NCBI GenBank assembly: GCA_905236615.1
Contig: CAJORC010000084.1
Coordinates: 1 to 8,092, forward strand
Direction: 5' to 3'
DNA length: 8,092 nt
Origin: an uncultured Lachnospiraceae bacterium
GTDB lineage: Bacteria > Bacillota > Clostridia > Lachnospirales > Lachnospiraceae
Part shown: piece after piece, positions 6,718 through 8,092 of the stretch
Layout of the letters: the number at the start of each line of letters is the position of its first letter
Position numbering within the stretch: position 1 is the stretch's first letter
Position numbers and translations under genes: made by a program
The notes under the pieces: model-generated
What the model was told of the DNA's origin: nothing
What the model saw: the letters and a program-made list of their open reading frames with translations, nothing else
The model's database searches: none

Positions 6718-6738
6718 TTTTGAGAAAGTTTCTCAAAA
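6718..6738. repeat. Perfect 21-bp palindrome upstream of the subtilase promoter
   Basis: TTTTGAGAAA and TTTCTCAAAA flank a central G at 6728. It lies about 10 bp beyond the -35 elements of the subtilase promoter, the usual place for an activator or repressor dimer. A second small dyad, AAAAAG-AGG-CTTTTT (6707-6721), overlaps its left edge. Confidence 0.55.
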
Positions 6739-6837
6739 TACTTCCTTTTCCAATACTCTTTGGCATTCTCCTCTGTGCTTTCAGTTAATGCTACAGTCAA
6801 TCCCGTACTCTCAGAAGCATTATCGTATAGGCTAAAT

Positions 6838-6860
6838 AAGTAAAAAATATCTTTTTACTT
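6838..6860. repeat. AT-rich inverted repeat, 9-bp arms
   Basis: AAGTAAAAA (6838-6846) and TTTTTACTT (6852-6860) flank ATATC. It sits just upstream of the candidate rightward promoter. The stem is too AT-rich to be a convincing terminator and may be an operator or chance. Confidence 0.35.
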
Positions 6861-6885
6861 GGAAAGAAATGTGTACACAAATAAT
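6859..6885 (+). promoter_or_regulatory. Weak candidate promoter with TGTGTACACA dyad for the alkyltransferase operon
   Basis: TTGGAA (6859-6864) and AATAAT (6880-6885, 5 of 6) are 15 bp apart, shorter than ideal. The perfect palindrome TGTGTACACA (6870-6879) fills the spacer. The same TGTGTACA core sits in the spacer of the divergent subtilase promoter (6688-6695). No better rightward promoter was found between 6739 and 6996. Confidence 0.3.
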
Positions 6886-6931
6886 GGGGCAATATGTGTT
6901 AAGATATTAATGATCTAATAAAAAAATATAG

Positions 6932-6991
6932 ATGAATGAAATTAAAGAAAAGGAATTTATTAATCATTACATTTGGCTATGGTTATGGTAA
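6932..6991 (+). other. Short upstream open frame with a Trp-rich end
   Basis: From ATG 6932 the frame encodes 19 residues and ends Y-I-W-L-W-L-W-stop, with three TGG codons among the last five. Its TAA (6989-6991) is 5 nt before the ATG of the alkyltransferase gene. It has no clear Shine-Dalgarno of its own. AAAGGAA lies inside it, too far (about 42 nt) to serve the next ATG. It may supply ribosomes to the downstream gene by coupling. Confidence 0.28.
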
Positions 6992-6996
6992 AATAA

Positions 6997-7641
6997 ATGA
7001 TAACAAGAGAAGAAGTGTTGAAATATGGTTTATCTTTTCCCGATACATATCAGGATGCCCCATTCCATGATGAAAACTGGCAGCTTGTACGATATAGATT
7101 AAATAAAAAAGCATTTCTCTGGACATATGAGAAGGAAGGATATATCAATATTAACGTTAAGGTTGATCCTGATAATGCTTTTTTCTGGAGAGATATTTAT
7201 GAATCCGTCATACCGGGATATCATCAGAATAAAAAGCACTGGAATACAATAATTCTTGATGGAAGTGTTCCGGAAAAAGATATAAAGGCCATGATCGCGG
7301 AGAGTTATGACCTCATATCTGATAGTCCGACAACAAGAATATATGAAGCTGTAAAAATGATACCGGCTGGATGTGTTGCAACCTATTCACAGGTTGCTGA
7401 AGCTGCGGGTGACAGAAAGATGGCTCGTGCTGTTGGAAATGCATTACACAAGAACCCTGATCCGGTGGCTATTCCATGCCATAGAGTAGTCAACGCAAAA
7501 GGAGAGCTTGCGGGAGAATATGCATTTGGAGGAGCATGGAAGCAGGCAGAACGGCTTAAGTCTGAAGGAGTTGAAGTTATAGATGGAAGGGTAGATCTGA
7601 GTTTATTTCAATGGAATTACGAAAACTATCTGATCGAATAG
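6997..7641 (+). CDS. MmcQ/YjbR domain fused to O6-alkylguanine-DNA alkyltransferase
   Basis: The 214-residue protein has two domains. Residues 1-~104 are an MmcQ/YjbR-type domain (S-F-P-D-T-Y, N-V-K-V-D-P, I-P-G-Y-H-Q-N-K-K-H-W-N-T-I), a CyaY-like fold suspected of binding DNA. Residues ~112-195 are a methylguanine methyltransferase (Ogt/MGMT C-terminal domain): A-T-Y-S-Q-V (Tyr130), the Arg finger R144-A-V-G-N, the active site I-P-C161-H-R-V-V and the Glu of L-K-S-E190-G. It should move an alkyl group from guanine O6 in DNA onto Cys161 in a suicidal repair reaction. Cys is present, so it is not an alkyltransferase-like protein with Trp there. There is no Ada N-terminal regulatory domain. A TAA directly precedes the ATG in frame, so no longer start exists, and no good Shine-Dalgarno is visible. 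It is probably cotranscribed with the next gene, 27 nt on. Confidence 0.92.
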   Translation: MITREEVLKYGLSFPDTYQDAPFHDENWQLVRYRLNKKAFLWTYEKEGYININVKVDPDNAFFWRDIYESVIPGYHQNKKHWNTIILDGSVPEKDIKAMIAESYDLISDSPTTRIYEAVKMIPAGCVATYSQVAEAAGDRKMARAVGNALHKNPDPVAIPCHRVVNAKGELAGEYAFGGAWKQAERLKSEGVEVIDGRVDLSLFQWNYENYLIE

Positions 7642-7653
7642 ACGGATTAATGT

Positions 7654-7661
7654 AAAGGAGG
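7654..7661 (+). promoter_or_regulatory. Strong ribosome binding site for the PNPOx-like gene
   Basis: AAAGGAGG stands 7 nt before the ATG at 7669, a near-perfect anti-16S match. It contrasts with the weak initiation region of the gene upstream and suggests the second gene is translated more strongly. Confidence 0.8.
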
Positions 7662-7668
7662 AATTATA

Positions 7669-8070
7669 ATGAGTGGAATTGAAAAGGTTTATCAGTTTTT
7701 GGATGAGGCACATACCTATTATTTGGCCACTGTAGAAGGTGACCAGCCGAGAGTCCGGGCATTTGGTACGGCGCTTCTGTATGATGGAAAGCTGTACATA
7801 CAGACCGGCAAGGTAAAGCCAGTTTCAAAGCAGATCGCAGCGAACCCAAAGGTTGAGATCTGTGCATTCAAAGACGGAAAATGGCTGCGCATCGCAGGTG
7901 AGCTTGTGAATGATGACAATCATGATATAAAGGTCGCCATGCTTGAAAAGATGCCTTCATTGAAGGCTATGTACAGCGCAGATGACGACAACATGCAGAT
8001 GCTATACTTTAAGAATGTCACGGCAACATTCAGTTCCTTTACTGAGGAACCGGAAACAGTCACATTCTAA
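7669..8070 (+). CDS. Pyridoxamine 5'-phosphate oxidase-fold flavoprotein (PNPOx family)
   Basis: This 133-residue protein has the usual length for small single-domain split-barrel flavin proteins. Features seen are the first helix, then Y-Y-L-A-T-V-E-G-D-Q-P-R-V-R (residues 17-30), L-Y-I-Q-T-G-K-V-K-P-V-S-K-Q-I (42-56), N-P-K-V-E-I-C-A (59-66) and W-L-R-I-A-G-E (72-78). These are the strands and FMN-phosphate-contact segments typical of this superfamily. It likely binds FMN (or F420 or heme in relatives) as a cytoplasmic dimer and reduces a small molecule; some relatives are nitroimidazole reductases, but the substrate cannot be read from sequence. It sits 27 nt after the alkyltransferase gene, with its own strong ribosome binding site, so the two probably form an operon. 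No terminator is visible before the window ends. Confidence 0.9.
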   Translation: MSGIEKVYQFLDEAHTYYLATVEGDQPRVRAFGTALLYDGKLYIQTGKVKPVSKQIAANPKVEICAFKDGKWLRIAGELVNDDNHDIKVAMLEKMPSLKAMYSADDDNMQMLYFKNVTATFSSFTEEPETVTF

Positions 8071-8092
8071 CTGGAATGGATATGAGCGAGAA

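Larger units (their letters stand above)
6672..6854 (-). pseudogene. Possible gene remnant, 60 codons without a start
   Basis: The minus strand is open from after TAA (6857-6855) to TGA (6674-6672). The middle reads E-S-T-G-L-T-V-A-L-T-E-S-T-E-E-N-A-K-E-Y-W-K-R-K-Y-F, which has the charge pattern and composition of a real protein rather than AT-rich noise. There is no ATG in frame, and the subtilase promoter and the 6718-6738 palindrome lie inside it. I do not recognise the family. It may be the 3' end of a lost gene later used as a promoter region, or chance. Confidence 0.22.

Noticed and set aside
6707..6721. AAAAAG-AGG-CTTTTT as a rightward terminator
   Set aside because: The 6-bp stem is nearly all A-T and there is no gene upstream on the plus strand that it could serve.
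6986..6994. TGGTAAAAT as an extended -10 promoter for the alkyltransferase gene
   Set aside because: Transcription would start at or after the ATG at 6997, and no -35 lies at the right distance.
7664..7919. Two minus-strand open frames opposite the PNPOx-like gene
   Set aside because: They are antisense shadows of a well-supported gene with a strong ribosome binding site.
8082..8092. ATG-AGC-GAG at the right edge as the start of a further gene
   Set aside because: A GGAATGGA precedes it, but three codons are too few to support a gene call.

Overview
The window looks like a chromosomal segment of a low-GC, Gram-positive anaerobe of the Clostridia, most likely Lachnospiraceae (Butyrivibrio-like). 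The reasons are AT-rich intergenic DNA, AGGAGG-type ribosome binding sites, a secreted protein with an acidic linker carrying repeated V-S-x-N motifs, and family combinations common in that group. This placement is inference from style; the window holds no rRNA or marker gene.

Layout. Positions 1-1629 (minus strand) hold a two-component pair: a LytS-type membrane histidine kinase (235-1629), then the first 24 codons of its presumed response regulator (1-72, cut by the window edge). The regulator has its own promoter, a possible 12-codon coupled leader peptide, and two direct CGTTAAAA repeats just upstream of its -35. Positions 1630-1996 are a divergent regulatory region. Positions 2003-2350 (plus) encode a small membrane-anchored heavy-metal-associated (HMA) protein with a Cys/Gly-rich patch and a GMTCxxC site. 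Positions 2426-2626 (minus) are the degraded C-terminal end of a flavodoxin-fold FMN reductase, followed by a strong intrinsic terminator that serves the large gene beyond it.

The centre (2733-6563, minus) is one 1276-residue secreted protein. In order it has a signal peptide, a seven-repeat beta-propeller-like region, an FMN_bind domain with a complete flavin-attachment motif, a helical segment, a complete subtilisin-type protease domain, an acidic V-S-x-N linker and a beta-rich C-terminal domain. Joining an ApbE-type flavinylated domain to a subtilase is the most unusual thing here.

Positions 6564-6996 are a dyad-rich divergent control region. Rightwards lies a likely two-gene operon: an MmcQ/YjbR domain fused to an O6-alkylguanine-DNA alkyltransferase (6997-7641), then a small pyridoxamine-phosphate-oxidase-fold flavoprotein (7669-8070). 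The first gene lacks a clear ribosome binding site and is preceded by a 19-codon Trp-rich open frame ending 5 nt before it.

The genes do not form one obvious pathway. Themes shared by several are flavin binding (FMN_bind protease, FMN-reductase remnant, PNPOx-fold protein) and stress or metal handling, but a functional link is only a guess.
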